A stretch of 7,258 bases of DNA from Bacteroidota bacterium (GCA_024278155.1 JAJRTT010000295.1:1-7258), one strand, 5' to 3'. Positions 1 through 6,778 are shown, numbered from the stretch's first letter. Made by a program: numbers and translations. Notes: generated by a model not told the origin, from the sequence alone.

Positions 1-999
1 AAGCTTGGCCATATGCCATGAATTGTTTTCCTGATAAGGTGGGTAAAATGTCCCGACAGGTGAATTGAACATGATGGAATCAATCCGGGCCGGGAGCTCT
101 CCCGGTTTGTGCAATGTGCTATCGTACTTATTGTCGGATTCTGCACTTACGAACAAGGGCACATTTTCAGCTTTCTGAAAATCCGCATAAATAGCGTCCA
201 CTTCTTTACGGATTGCTGTCCTGTCCTTTGCTGAAGGCTTTACATCGAAAACCACATAGTCAATATCTTTTGAAGCTTCTTGCTCGTAATTTTGCTTGTA
301 TTTATCGTAAAACCTATTGTAATCGTTTTCGGTAACCGTAACCGTGCTGTCGTTAATGGTGTTGTATTGTACGCCTACCAAACGTATTTCAGCGGTTTTT
401 TTCCTGTCGATAAAATCCTTTACGATAAACGTATCGGGCATAAAATAAGCTTTCGTGATTAGGTTCTGGTATTTGGACTTTATCCTCTCTTGCTTAATGG
501 CCCCAACAAATACGTTCCATTGGTTTTTTGAAGTTGGATCCATCCCGTCCAGTTGCTTCATGTAATTCCTTACCAATTGCGGATCGTATTGCTGTGTCTC
601 GGGGTCTTTGAAATACTGCTTGATATAAGCATGGGGGTTGTCGCCCTGCAATTGATCGAACAATTCCTCTGCAGATACAACAACACCAAGCTCGTCATAT
701 TCCTTTGCCAGCACGATTTCCTGGATCATCTGATCCCAGGTTTGTTGCCTGATGTTGAAAAGTTCATCTTGCGTGAACTGCTCCTTCTTTTGGTTCCTTT
801 TTTGAATATCAAGGTTGGTTTCATATTTCGCATTGAATTGCGACCAGGGAATTTCCTCACCATAAACTTCAGCAATAAATTGCTGTGACCTTTGTGGCCT
901 TTTCTTTAAAAAATCACCAAGTACAAATGCGGCCAGTGCCAGACCGATAATGACAATTAACAATCCGGATTGCTTTCTAATTGTGCCTATAAGCGCCAT
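1..999 (-). CDS. PpiD/SurA-like membrane-anchored peptidyl-prolyl isomerase/chaperone, C-terminus cut off
   Basis: A single open frame of 333 codons runs from the ATG at 999 to the window edge without a stop, so the C-terminal part is missing. A short basic N-terminus (MALIGTIRKQ) is followed by one hydrophobic segment at about residues 12-28 and then a KKR stop-transfer signal. This is the topology of an inner-membrane-anchored periplasmic chaperone. Residues about 42-190 resemble the SurA/PpiD N-terminal helical chaperone region, with a GEEIPWSQF strand and the segment FTQDELFNIRQQTWDQMIQE. Bacteroidota homologues are usually around 700 residues, with the parvulin rotamase domain in the second half, so that domain would lie beyond the edge and cannot be checked here. 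Known role of the family: folding of exported and outer-membrane proteins. The start has no Shine-Dalgarno sequence but lies about 25 bases after a promoter-like box. The family call is from remembered motifs and topology; prolyl isomerase activity is inferred. Confidence 0.85.
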   Translation of the reverse strand, partial: MALIGTIRKQSGLLIVIIGLALAAFVLGDFLKKRPQRSQQFIAEVYGEEIPWSQFNAKYETNLDIQKRNQKKEQFTQDELFNIRQQTWDQMIQEIVLAKEYDELGVVVSAEELFDQLQGDNPHAYIKQYFKDPETQQYDPQLVRNYMKQLDGMDPTSKNQWNVFVGAIKQERIKSKYQNLITKAYFMPDTFIVKDFIDRKKTAEIRLVGVQYNTINDSTVTVTENDYNRFYDKYKQNYEQEASKDIDYVVFDVKPSAKDRTAIRKEVDAIYADFQKAENVPLFVSAESDNKYDSTLHKPGELPARIDSIMFNSPVGTFYPPYQENNSWHMAKL

Positions 1000-1024
1000 A
1001 ATTTCAGTTTTTAAAAATAGGCTG

Positions 1025-1051
1025 CAAATGTACAATATCTATATTAAACAA
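1025..1051 (-). promoter_or_regulatory. Putative Bacteroidota promoter of the PpiD-like gene
   Basis: On the minus strand TACATTTG (1032 to 1025) fits the -7 consensus TAnnTTTG. A TTG at 1051-1049 lies 16 bases upstream, slightly closer than the usual -33 spacing. Transcription would start near 1018, giving a leader of about 20 bases before the ATG at 999. This suggests the chaperone gene is transcribed separately from the upstream CNNM gene. The match is to the known consensus only. Confidence 0.55.
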
Positions 1052-1067
1052 TGAAAGAATTTTTTAA

Positions 1068-1237
1068 GTAATTCCTGAAGATGTGAAAAGCCTCCTTTCC
1101 CTTGTTATTATGGCTGTTGGTGGGGTTTTTGTATGGGTTGGGGCCGTTTGGGTTTTTAATGTTTTTTGAAATAGCGCCGATTTTGCTTCACAAAGAGCCC
1201 GAATAGTTATTATTAGGCAGTCGTTTTCAGGAATTGC
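1068..1237. repeat. Long-range inverted repeat in the 1000-1298 gap
   Basis: The 299-base gap between the CNNM gene and the PpiD-like gene has no credible gene. Its clearest structure is a perfect 10-base inverted repeat: AATTCCTGAA at 1070-1079 and TTCAGGAATT at 1226-1235. As plus-strand RNA the pairing extends to 16 positions (1068-1083 with 1222-1237), of which 13 are Watson-Crick and 3 are G-U. In minus-strand RNA the three wobbles become mismatches. A further GCCT/AGGC pair (1090-1093 with 1215-1218) lies inside. TTAA lies directly outside the left arm (1064-1067) and three bases outside the right arm (1241-1244). It may be a structured RNA, a small mobile-element relic or chance; no plus-strand promoter is visible. 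Confidence 0.4.
1122..1152 (+). other. Relaxed G-quadruplex motif
   Basis: Four runs of three or more G occur within 31 bases: 1122-1125, 1135-1137, 1140-1143 and 1150-1152. They are separated by T-rich loops of 9, 2 and 6 bases. The first loop exceeds the classical limit of 7, so this is an extended-loop motif. Such a G-run cluster stands out in an AT-rich intergenic region. The G-rich strand is the plus strand, so a read-through transcript of the minus-strand genes would carry the C-rich complement. Folding is inferred only. Confidence 0.4.
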
Positions 1238-1248
1238 AAGTTAACCCC

Positions 1249-1264
1249 ATTGCTTAAAAGCAAT
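1249..1264. repeat. Perfect palindrome downstream of the CNNM gene
   Basis: ATTGCTTAAAAGCAAT reads as two perfect 7-base arms around two A bases, or 6-base arms with a 4-base loop. It begins 35 bases beyond the CNNM stop codon, where a transcript end would be expected. The minus strand after it reads GGGGTTAAC and has no T-tract, so it is not a standard Rho-independent terminator. It could be a 3' stem-loop protecting or ending the operon transcript, or a binding site for a dimeric regulator. Confidence 0.4.
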
Positions 1265-1298
1265 AACATATAAGGGAGCAGAAAATAATCAAATCGGA

Positions 1299-2561
1299 TC
1301 AATCCTCGATTATCAAATGAACCTGTTCGATATGGGTTTGGGTAGCTGCGGTAATTATAAACAGAAAAGGGGATTGGCGGATATGGTCGTTCACATCCGG
1401 AATGCTTTCATGGATTTTAATTATCAAACCTCCAAGCGTTTCGTAATCTTCCCCTTCAGGGAGGTCCAGTTTGTATTTTTCGTTGATGTAGTCGATTTCA
1501 AGGCGGGCAGAAAAGAGGAACTCCTTGTCGTTGATGACTTTTTCAATATTGTCTTCCATATCGAATTCATCTTCGATCTCACCAAATATTTCCTCGATAA
1601 TATCCTCCATGGTCACCATTCCGGAAGTCCCGCCAAATTCGTCAACGACCAACGCAATGCTTTTGTGTTCCTTTATAAACATGGTCAATACATCATTTGC
1701 AAGCATGGTTTCATGCACAATAGGGATCGATCGTTCGATAGATGCAATGCTGCTTGGCTTTTTGAACAAATCGGACGAATGCACAAATCCAATGATATTA
1801 TCGATACTTTCTTTATAGATCAGGATTTTTGAAAACCCGGATTCCGTAAACAGCTTTTTTAAATCATCAATGGGATCCGTTTCTTCAAGGGCAGCAAGTT
1901 CTGTTCTTGGGACCATGCATTCCCTCAGTTTAATGCTTCGGAAATCAATTGCATTTTGAAACATCTGGATTTCCTGGTTGACTTCGTTTTCATTTTCATC
2001 TACCGGGCTGAATTCTTTCAGGTAATTGTCCAAATCGACCGGGCTAAAGGAATATCCCCCGGTACTGAATTTCAGCCTGAATATATTTTTCAGGATAAAA
2101 TCGGAGGACACGATCATTGAATAGACAAAAGGATAGAGCAGCCAGTAAAAAACTTTTATTGGAATGGCAAAAAATGTCAGGATCTTATTGGGGTTGATCC
2201 GAAACAGGATTTTTGGGATAAACTCTGCCGTAACAAGTATAATAATTGTTGAAACCACGGTTTGGGTAGTGAGCACCACAAATTCGCTTGCATAAGAACC
2301 AAATATGTTGTGAATGGGGGATTCCAGGATTTTGGCCATAACGAAACCGTAAATTACCAGGGAAACATTGTTCCCCAAAAGAAGTGTCCCAAGCAACCGT
2401 GATGGGTTTTTTACAAAAGCGGCAAGTACCTTGGCCGAAAAAAGCCCTTTGTTTTTGTCGAGCTCGATTTTTAGTTTATTGGAGCTTGCAAAGGCGATTT
2501 CCAGGCCGGAAAACAGGGCTGAAAACAGGAGTGTCAATACGATGATTATCCAGTCGTTCAT
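1299..2561 (-). CDS. CNNM/CBS/CorC-HlyC family inner-membrane protein ('hemolysin family')
   Basis: This 420-residue protein has the full architecture of the CNNM (DUF21) family. An N-terminal membrane domain spans about residues 1-160, with hydrophobic stretches near 4-24, 58-78, 94-119 and 127-158. It contains the family-like motifs SGLEIAF (18-24), GNNVSLV (63-69) and AEFIPK (112-117). Two cytoplasmic CBS domains follow (about 213-268 and 275-331); they include RECMVPRTEL and the very typical DEFGGTSGMVTMEDIIEE segment. A CorC/HlyC transporter-associated domain ends the protein (about 345-420). Relatives include bacterial CorB/CorC-type proteins linked to Mg2+ transport or resistance, and GldE of gliding flavobacteria. 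The name 'hemolysin' is historical and does not imply a toxin. The start is the ATG 25 bases after the lptC stop, which suggests cotranscription. GldE itself is less likely because no gldD is adjacent. The ion transported is inferred. Confidence 0.92.
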   Translation of the reverse strand: MNDWIIIVLTLLFSALFSGLEIAFASSNKLKIELDKNKGLFSAKVLAAFVKNPSRLLGTLLLGNNVSLVIYGFVMAKILESPIHNIFGSYASEFVVLTTQTVVSTIIILVTAEFIPKILFRINPNKILTFFAIPIKVFYWLLYPFVYSMIVSSDFILKNIFRLKFSTGGYSFSPVDLDNYLKEFSPVDENENEVNQEIQMFQNAIDFRSIKLRECMVPRTELAALEETDPIDDLKKLFTESGFSKILIYKESIDNIIGFVHSSDLFKKPSSIASIERSIPIVHETMLANDVLTMFIKEHKSIALVVDEFGGTSGMVTMEDIIEEIFGEIEDEFDMEDNIEKVINDKEFLFSARLEIDYINEKYKLDLPEGEDYETLGGLIIKIHESIPDVNDHIRQSPFLFIITAATQTHIEQVHLIIED

Positions 2562-2586
2562 TTCGTTTTTGTTCTATGCTTGCCCA

Positions 2587-3177
2587 TTATTGTTCGTCAT
2601 CTTCATCAGGGTTTATGCTCAGTTCCCCGGTGGGGTTTTTAATGTTGTAATGTGTAAAGTCCTGGTCGGACGTGAGGCCGTCACCATAGATTACGGCATC
2701 GGGCTTGGTAATGGTGATAAACACATCCGAAAAAATAATCCCCTTTTTCTGATCCCATATCAGGTGTTCGGTTTCGAGTTTCTCGTTCTTTGCTTTATTC
2801 AGGACTACTACATTGTTTTTGGCTTCGATTATTTTTTTCTTTTCCCAGTTTATCCCATAATTGGCCGTGATCTCGGATTTTTCATTTTGCAACGAGTCGT
2901 AAAGAATAACCTTGAAACCATCGGGGAATTCATAGTAAGAATCATCAGCCTCATATTTCTTCATAAGGGGGCTTAGTAATTTGGCCTGGATGAAGCCCGA
3001 ATCACTGTAAACCACTTCGAGATCGACCACCGTTTCCAGGGGAAGGGAATCTATTTGCGAAAGTGAATAAATTGTTTGAATGTCGTTTTCACATGCAAAA
3101 AGCATTACCACTGATAAAACAGCGATAATGCTCCTGATTTTCCTGTAAATCCTGTAAGATGTTATTTCTTCTTCCAC
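2587..3177 (-). CDS. lptC: LptC-like LPS export lipoprotein
   Basis: The 196-residue product has a basic N-terminus, a hydrophobic stretch (about 17-28) and a lipobox LFAC with Cys29, so it is predicted to be a lipoprotein. The rest is a soluble, beta-strand-rich domain expected to face the periplasm, as in LptC. That family takes lipopolysaccharide from the LptB2FG transporter and passes it to the LptA bridge. Segments such as LETEHLIWDQKKGIIFSD and VIYGDGLTSDQDF resemble the LptC/OstA fold pattern (outgoing 'T..L.wd...' and 'G.G...d'). E. coli LptC has an uncleaved membrane anchor instead; lipoprotein forms are usual in Bacteroidota. The start is GTG: an in-frame TAA lies immediately before it and the first ATG (codon 25) would destroy the signal peptide. 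The gene sits 16 bases after the TPR gene and 25 before the CNNM gene. An acidic tail (NPDEDDEQ) ends the protein. Confidence 0.82.
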   Translation of the reverse strand: MEEEITSYRIYRKIRSIIAVLSVVMLFACENDIQTIYSLSQIDSLPLETVVDLEVVYSDSGFIQAKLLSPLMKKYEADDSYYEFPDGFKVILYDSLQNEKSEITANYGINWEKKKIIEAKNNVVVLNKAKNEKLETEHLIWDQKKGIIFSDVFITITKPDAVIYGDGLTSDQDFTHYNIKNPTGELSINPDEDDEQ

Positions 3178-3193
3178 TTAATGGATTCATTGC

Positions 3194-4540
3194 TTAGTCA
3201 GATGTCCTGACCGTTGTGGTTTCATTGATCCAACATTCAACTTTGTACGGGTCGCCCTTTTTCAGGTCGTAAAAGAATATGGTTTCTGTTGCAGGGAAAT
3301 ACTGTGAATAAATCTTGATTTTTGAGTTGACAGATTCTGCAACCGACGAATCAACTGATTTGGCTTTTTTGTATTTGTCAACAGCTACCCAATATGCCAC
3401 CGTTTTTGTGAGATCGTTATCGCCACAGCTTTTGGCCGTAGCTACGTACATGTCACCGATCAGGATGTAAGGTTTCCCATCGTTTGGCCTAAGTTTGATG
3501 GACGAATAACATTGCGACCGGGCAGTGGAATATTGTTTTAGCTGGAAATATACATTGGCCAATAAATAATGGATGTCAGCTTTGTCATTGTCATCTTCTG
3601 ACAATGTAATGGCCTGCTTCAAATACTCGGATGCCTTTTTATAGTTCTCTTCTTTTATGTACATTTTCCCCAATAATTCAGCGGAATTAGCAGTTGGCTC
3701 TATTTTATGTAGGTTTTCAACTGCCATTTTATACAATGGATACTTTGTGCAATTCCGTTTATCAAGTTTCTTGATGATATTCTTCAGTAATTCCACGTCA
3801 TTTGGGCTTTTCTCAAATTTTGGAGTGAACATATTTACAAGGTCTTCACAGGAAGCATAAGGCTGAATCGATAGGTCAAGGTTCCCTTTTATGTTTAGCC
3901 AGCTTTTTTTCTTTTTTTCATCTTTTGCGTTTGCAATATTGTAGTCGATGATTTTGCTGGATTGATCATAAATATCCAACAGGGTGGCCTTTTCCGCTTT
4001 TTCTGCCTTCACCATTTTTTCTGCAGACCGGAAATAGTAGATCAGGTTTGGCCCCTGTGATTTATTCCCTTGCATATCAATGGATTTCTTCAATATGCTG
4101 TATGATTGTTCATAGGCCGAAGGACGCAATTTGTATAAATCGACACCTTTTTTCCCAAGTACATAACCCTCTTTGCCGAAATACTGGACTCGCTGATCGT
4201 AAACCCTCATCAGGGTATCAATGTATTTTTCTTTAATGGCCTTGTCGCTCGTGATTTTAATCATATGTTTCACAAGCTTCTCGCCATGCAAATAAATATT
4301 GATGGTACTTCTCGGGCAGTTTAAGAAAACCCACCTCCATGAAGGGAGTGCATCGTTCCACGATTCATTTTGATAACCACTTTTTTTCCACTGTTTGTAA
4401 AATTCATAATAGAGGGAATTATTTTGAATGCAGGTTATGCTGTCCGATCCGTATTTCCCGGTATTTTCTTGTGCCAATATTTCATTGGTCATCATTACAC
4501 TCAGTAACACACCTGCGATTAAAATGATTTTCTTTTTCAT
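3194..4540 (-). CDS. Exported tetratricopeptide repeat protein, function unknown
   Basis: The 448-residue product begins with a Sec signal peptide (KKK, then a hydrophobic core, with likely cleavage after ILA at residue 23), so it should act in the periplasm or at the outer membrane. Degenerate helical repeats fill the middle. The clearest TPR units are at about 286-318 (LLGKMYIKEENYKKASEYL), 321-354 (YLLANVYFQLKQYSTARSQC) and 355-400 (PYILIGDMYVATA). The N-terminal part (about 35-280) is lysine-rich and helical. After the repeats comes a short strand-like tail, IFFYDLKKGDPYKVECWI followed by NETTTVRTSD, that I recall as shared by Bacteroidota homologues beside LptC. The start is the ATG before KKKIIL; a TAnnTTTG box lies about 50 bases upstream. 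TPR domains generally bind proteins, so a scaffold role in envelope assembly is plausible, but no function is established here. Confidence 0.85.
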   Translation of the reverse strand: MKKKIILIAGVLLSVMMTNEILAQENTGKYGSDSITCIQNNSLYYEFYKQWKKSGYQNESWNDALPSWRWVFLNCPRSTINIYLHGEKLVKHMIKITSDKAIKEKYIDTLMRVYDQRVQYFGKEGYVLGKKGVDLYKLRPSAYEQSYSILKKSIDMQGNKSQGPNLIYYFRSAEKMVKAEKAEKATLLDIYDQSSKIIDYNIANAKDEKKKKSWLNIKGNLDLSIQPYASCEDLVNMFTPKFEKSPNDVELLKNIIKKLDKRNCTKYPLYKMAVENLHKIEPTANSAELLGKMYIKEENYKKASEYLKQAITLSEDDNDKADIHYLLANVYFQLKQYSTARSQCYSSIKLRPNDGKPYILIGDMYVATAKSCGDNDLTKTVAYWVAVDKYKKAKSVDSSVAESVNSKIKIYSQYFPATETIFFYDLKKGDPYKVECWINETTTVRTSD

Positions 4541-4587
4541 GATTCAAATTGTATTGAATTAAACATCTATCTTTATTAAATATAAAA

Positions 4588-4595
4588 CAAAGTTA
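4588..4595 (-). promoter_or_regulatory. Possible internal promoter (-7 box) before the TPR gene
   Basis: In the 75-base gap between the barrel gene and the TPR gene, the minus strand carries TAACTTTG (4595 to 4588), an exact TAnnTTTG match 47 bases before the ATG. No TTG or TTTG is present at the proper -33 distance. It could give the TPR-lptC-CNNM group extra transcription independent of coaX. Confidence 0.4.
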
Positions 4596-4615
4596 AGGAT
4601 TCTAATTGATAATCA

Positions 4616-5914
4616 TTAGTTGTATTTCCTTTTCTGGAACCAAAACTCGTTGATCAATATCCCAAAATGAAAATTAACATAGTTCTCCTGGATTAAATTG
4701 TTTTTCAGTGTTCCTCTCGTACCTATCTCAAAACCAAGATTAATCATCGCTTTTGACCTTCTCAGTGCAGTACTCTTAACGGGTAATCCTAAACCAAAAG
4801 TTATACCAAAATTATTCAATTGCTGACCACGCAGTTCCAGGGATGAATGTTTGTATTTGGCCCCAAACCGGTAGTCAACTTTGTTTAAATAGCCCGAGGA
4901 CTTTATATTTGGGGTATATGCACCACCTAAAGCGATCAGGTAGCTGTTGTTCAAGGAATCGCTTTCACCAAAGCTCGAATAGTCTTTCCATGATTCGCTT
5001 GTAAAGTCAGCACCTATAACCCATTTGTTGACACTTTCGAGGGAACCCCCAAAACCATATCGTGTGGGGAACACGACACTTCCTTTTTCGTCAGGGGTAT
5101 AAGAGACTGTATCTTTGTAATAAATGACTTGGTTCAGTTCACCAAGGAAGGTTCGCGACAAGTAACTTTTCTTTGCTGACATATCAATTTTTGGTTGGTA
5201 AACCCCACCTATGACCAAGTTTAGGTTGTGCTTGATTTCGGCGTGATATTGTGCGCTAAATTCCAGGGAAATGTCAGAAATATTTGTGGAATTGATGGAC
5301 TGTGAGCTAATATAGAATGCAGAATCGGGAAAGGTCACCTTTTGGATTTTATCCGTGGTTCCAAAAATATAGGACGCATTCACCCCGACAGAAAAGTTTT
5401 TAAGGATTTTAAATCCATTTGACCAATAAAACTGGTTTAGGCCACCGGAGCCGGCATATTCATATTGCACTTTGCCAATGTTGTCCTTGTTTTCAAAACT
5501 CATTACCGTGTAATCAACATTGCTATACGGAAGAATTCCAATACTGGTTTTCCACCAGTGCGTTATCGGGAAGCCCATAACAATGTGGCTCAATGAGCCA
5601 GAAGCCATGTTCTCTTTCACATTTTCAGTTTGCAGCGATTCATAATACCCAACGGCGGCACCTTCGAAAAGGAATGAATTGCTGTCAATGGCCGTTAATG
5701 AAGCTGCACTTCTGAGGTTGAGCGAAATTGGGTTTCGGGTACCAATGCCAATGCCTCCCATCGCCATATTCCTTACATTATTGGCCCTGCTCAAATAACC
5801 TATACCGTAAAATGTATATGGCGAGCTTAATCCCGGTTGTGAAAATCCTTCATGTGAAAAAAACAGAATGGCAAAAAAAGCAATAAGAAATCGTATTTTG
5901 TTAATTCTTAACAT
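4616..5914 (-). CDS. Outer-membrane beta-barrel protein, FadL/OmpP1-like
   Basis: The 432-residue product has a signal peptide (basic start, hydrophobic core about 8-20, likely cleavage after GFS at 25). The mature start reads QPGLSSPYTFYGIGYL, then NMAMGGIGIGTRNPISLNL (49-67). This resembles the N-terminus of FadL/OmpP1-type barrels, where a 'MGGa..a' motif precedes an NPA-type segment; here that segment is NLRSAASL. Alternating polar and hydrophobic residues with many Tyr, Phe, Gly and Asn continue to the end, as expected for a barrel of perhaps 12-14 strands. The C-terminal strand region is NFHFGILINEFWFQKRKYN. FadL proteins import hydrophobic compounds, but the ligand here cannot be inferred. 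The ATG lies inside the end of coaX in another frame (14-base overlap), so translation is probably coupled. Bacteroidota genomes often have this barrel gene directly after coaX. The family call is moderately sure; the outer-membrane location is strongly indicated. Confidence 0.8.
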   Translation of the reverse strand: MLRINKIRFLIAFFAILFFSHEGFSQPGLSSPYTFYGIGYLSRANNVRNMAMGGIGIGTRNPISLNLRSAASLTAIDSNSFLFEGAAVGYYESLQTENVKENMASGSLSHIVMGFPITHWWKTSIGILPYSNVDYTVMSFENKDNIGKVQYEYAGSGGLNQFYWSNGFKILKNFSVGVNASYIFGTTDKIQKVTFPDSAFYISSQSINSTNISDISLEFSAQYHAEIKHNLNLVIGGVYQPKIDMSAKKSYLSRTFLGELNQVIYYKDTVSYTPDEKGSVVFPTRYGFGGSLESVNKWVIGADFTSESWKDYSSFGESDSLNNSYLIALGGAYTPNIKSSGYLNKVDYRFGAKYKHSSLELRGQQLNNFGITFGLGLPVKSTALRRSKAMINLGFEIGTRGTLKNNLIQENYVNFHFGILINEFWFQKRKYN

Positions 5915-6653
5915 TATAGCTTAATATGATGTTCAATCCTTTCAATACTAAATTTGTGACTGCAAAGATGTTGTTTTTTGTTGTGGTATCAAAGTAATTA
6001 ATGTTGCCACCGGTAAAAATTATTTTTATCCCCGGGTATTTCTGTCCATAGCTTTCAATGATTCCGTTTACCTCGGCCCTGACACCGTTTATAACGCCCG
6101 ATTTTATTGAATCTTCGGTGGAGTTTCCTATTAGTTCGGCTTCGTTACCGAAATGTGTAATTAACGGCAACTTCCCTGTATAATTGTTCAGGGATTTAAA
6201 CCTCAGGTTTATACCGGGCGTAATGGCCCCGCCAAGATACTCGGCGTTTTTGTTTAAAAAATCAAAGGTTATGCAAGTGCCGGCATCCACAATTAAAATA
6301 TCCTGATCGGGAAAAAGGGACTTACCGGCAACCACAGCTGCAATTCTGTCATTTCCCAATGTGTCGGGGGTTTCATACTTTATTGTTATTGGAACGGGCG
6401 TATTTGAACTTAGTTCGATAAAATGATAGGCCTGCTTTAGGTAAGCTTTTATTTCGGCAGGGTAGTCAATAACGGAAGAAACGATGCAATGCGATATTTT
6501 TTCCGGACTTGATTGTTGCTCAACAAACTTATGGACATGGTTTTGTAATTCTTCCAAAGTGATATTGCTGAATGAACTTATATCCAGTTCTTCATTTTTT
6601 TCATAAAAAGCTACCTTGCAAAGGGTGTTTCCAAAGTCGATAATAAGCCTCAT
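5901..6653 (-). CDS. coaX: Type III pantothenate kinase
   Basis: This cytoplasmic enzyme phosphorylates pantothenate with ATP, the first step of coenzyme A synthesis. The 250-residue product carries the family motifs in order. They are a phosphate-binding DFGNT (6-10), TLGNDR (98-103, whose Asp102 matches the catalytic Asp of the GxDR motif), DAGTCITFD (123-131), GGAITPG (141-147), GNSTEDSIKSG (177-187) and FTGG (213-216). Length matches the family norm of about 250. An in-frame ATG at 6713 would add 20 residues, but the internal ATG at 6653 (MRLIIDFGNT) puts the first motif at the usual place, and a -7-like box overlaps the longer start. Type III enzymes are known to need a monovalent cation and to resist CoA feedback. 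The gene is first in the minus-strand cluster and its last 14 bases overlap the next gene. Nothing looks damaged. Confidence 0.95.
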   Translation of the reverse strand: MRLIIDFGNTLCKVAFYEKNEELDISSFSNITLEELQNHVHKFVEQQSSPEKISHCIVSSVIDYPAEIKAYLKQAYHFIELSSNTPVPITIKYETPDTLGNDRIAAVVAGKSLFPDQDILIVDAGTCITFDFLNKNAEYLGGAITPGINLRFKSLNNYTGKLPLITHFGNEAELIGNSTEDSIKSGVINGVRAEVNGIIESYGQKYPGIKIIFTGGNINYFDTTTKNNIFAVTNLVLKGLNIILSYNVKN

Positions 6654-6702
6654 TCTGTAATAATTCAAGTCACGAACAACGTGATTAATTTGGATTAATT
6701 TG

Positions 6703-6762
6703 CGAAAGTACAATATTATTCATGACATAGGATTAATAATCAGCGATTTAATTGCAAATTTA
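6703..6762 (-). promoter_or_regulatory. Promoter region of the coaX cluster (two candidate -7 boxes)
   Basis: In the 170-base divergent gap between coaX and tRNA-Phe the minus strand offers TAAATTTG (6762 to 6755), an exact TAnnTTTG match. Nearer the gene it offers TACTTTCG (6710 to 6703), one mismatch. Neither has a good TTG at the -33 spacing. Leaders would be about 95 or 45 bases. Either would place the transcription start beyond or within the region of the alternative upstream ATG at 6713; the nearer box would exclude that start. Confidence 0.4.
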
Positions 6763-6778
6763 TTTTTGCAAAAATTTT

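Noticed and set aside
1..6. HindIII site AAGCTT exactly at the window start, hinting at a cloned fragment edge
   Set aside because: The same site occurs inside the window (273, 447, 4273 and 6920 areas), so it need not mark a complete-digest clone end and has no biological meaning.
553..888. A leucine-rich 111-codon plus-strand frame
   Set aside because: It is antisense to the PpiD-like gene, whose frame is open for 333 codons with sensible composition; the leucine bias comes from the complementary Gln/Lys/Glu codons.
1110..1169. A 19-codon hydrophobic plus-strand frame starting MAVGGVFVWVG
   Set aside because: It is simply the translation of the G/T-rich run, has no promoter box and is too short to support as a gene.
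1104..1213. Direct repeat GTTATTAT at 1104-1111 and 1206-1213
   Set aside because: Eight AT-rich bases repeated once in 300 is expected by chance.
1317..1832. A 171-codon plus-strand frame
   Set aside because: It lies wholly antisense to the CNNM gene's CBS and CorC/HlyC region, whose motifs are unmistakable; it is a shadow frame.
2368..2976. A 202-codon plus-strand frame spanning the CNNM-lptC junction
   Set aside because: It is antisense to two well-supported genes and shows no domain or signal of its own.
4601..4619. Near-palindrome CTAATTGATAATCATTAG over the barrel stop codon
   Set aside because: It needs a bulge and leaves a one-base centre, is AT-rich and is not followed by a T-tract on the minus strand.
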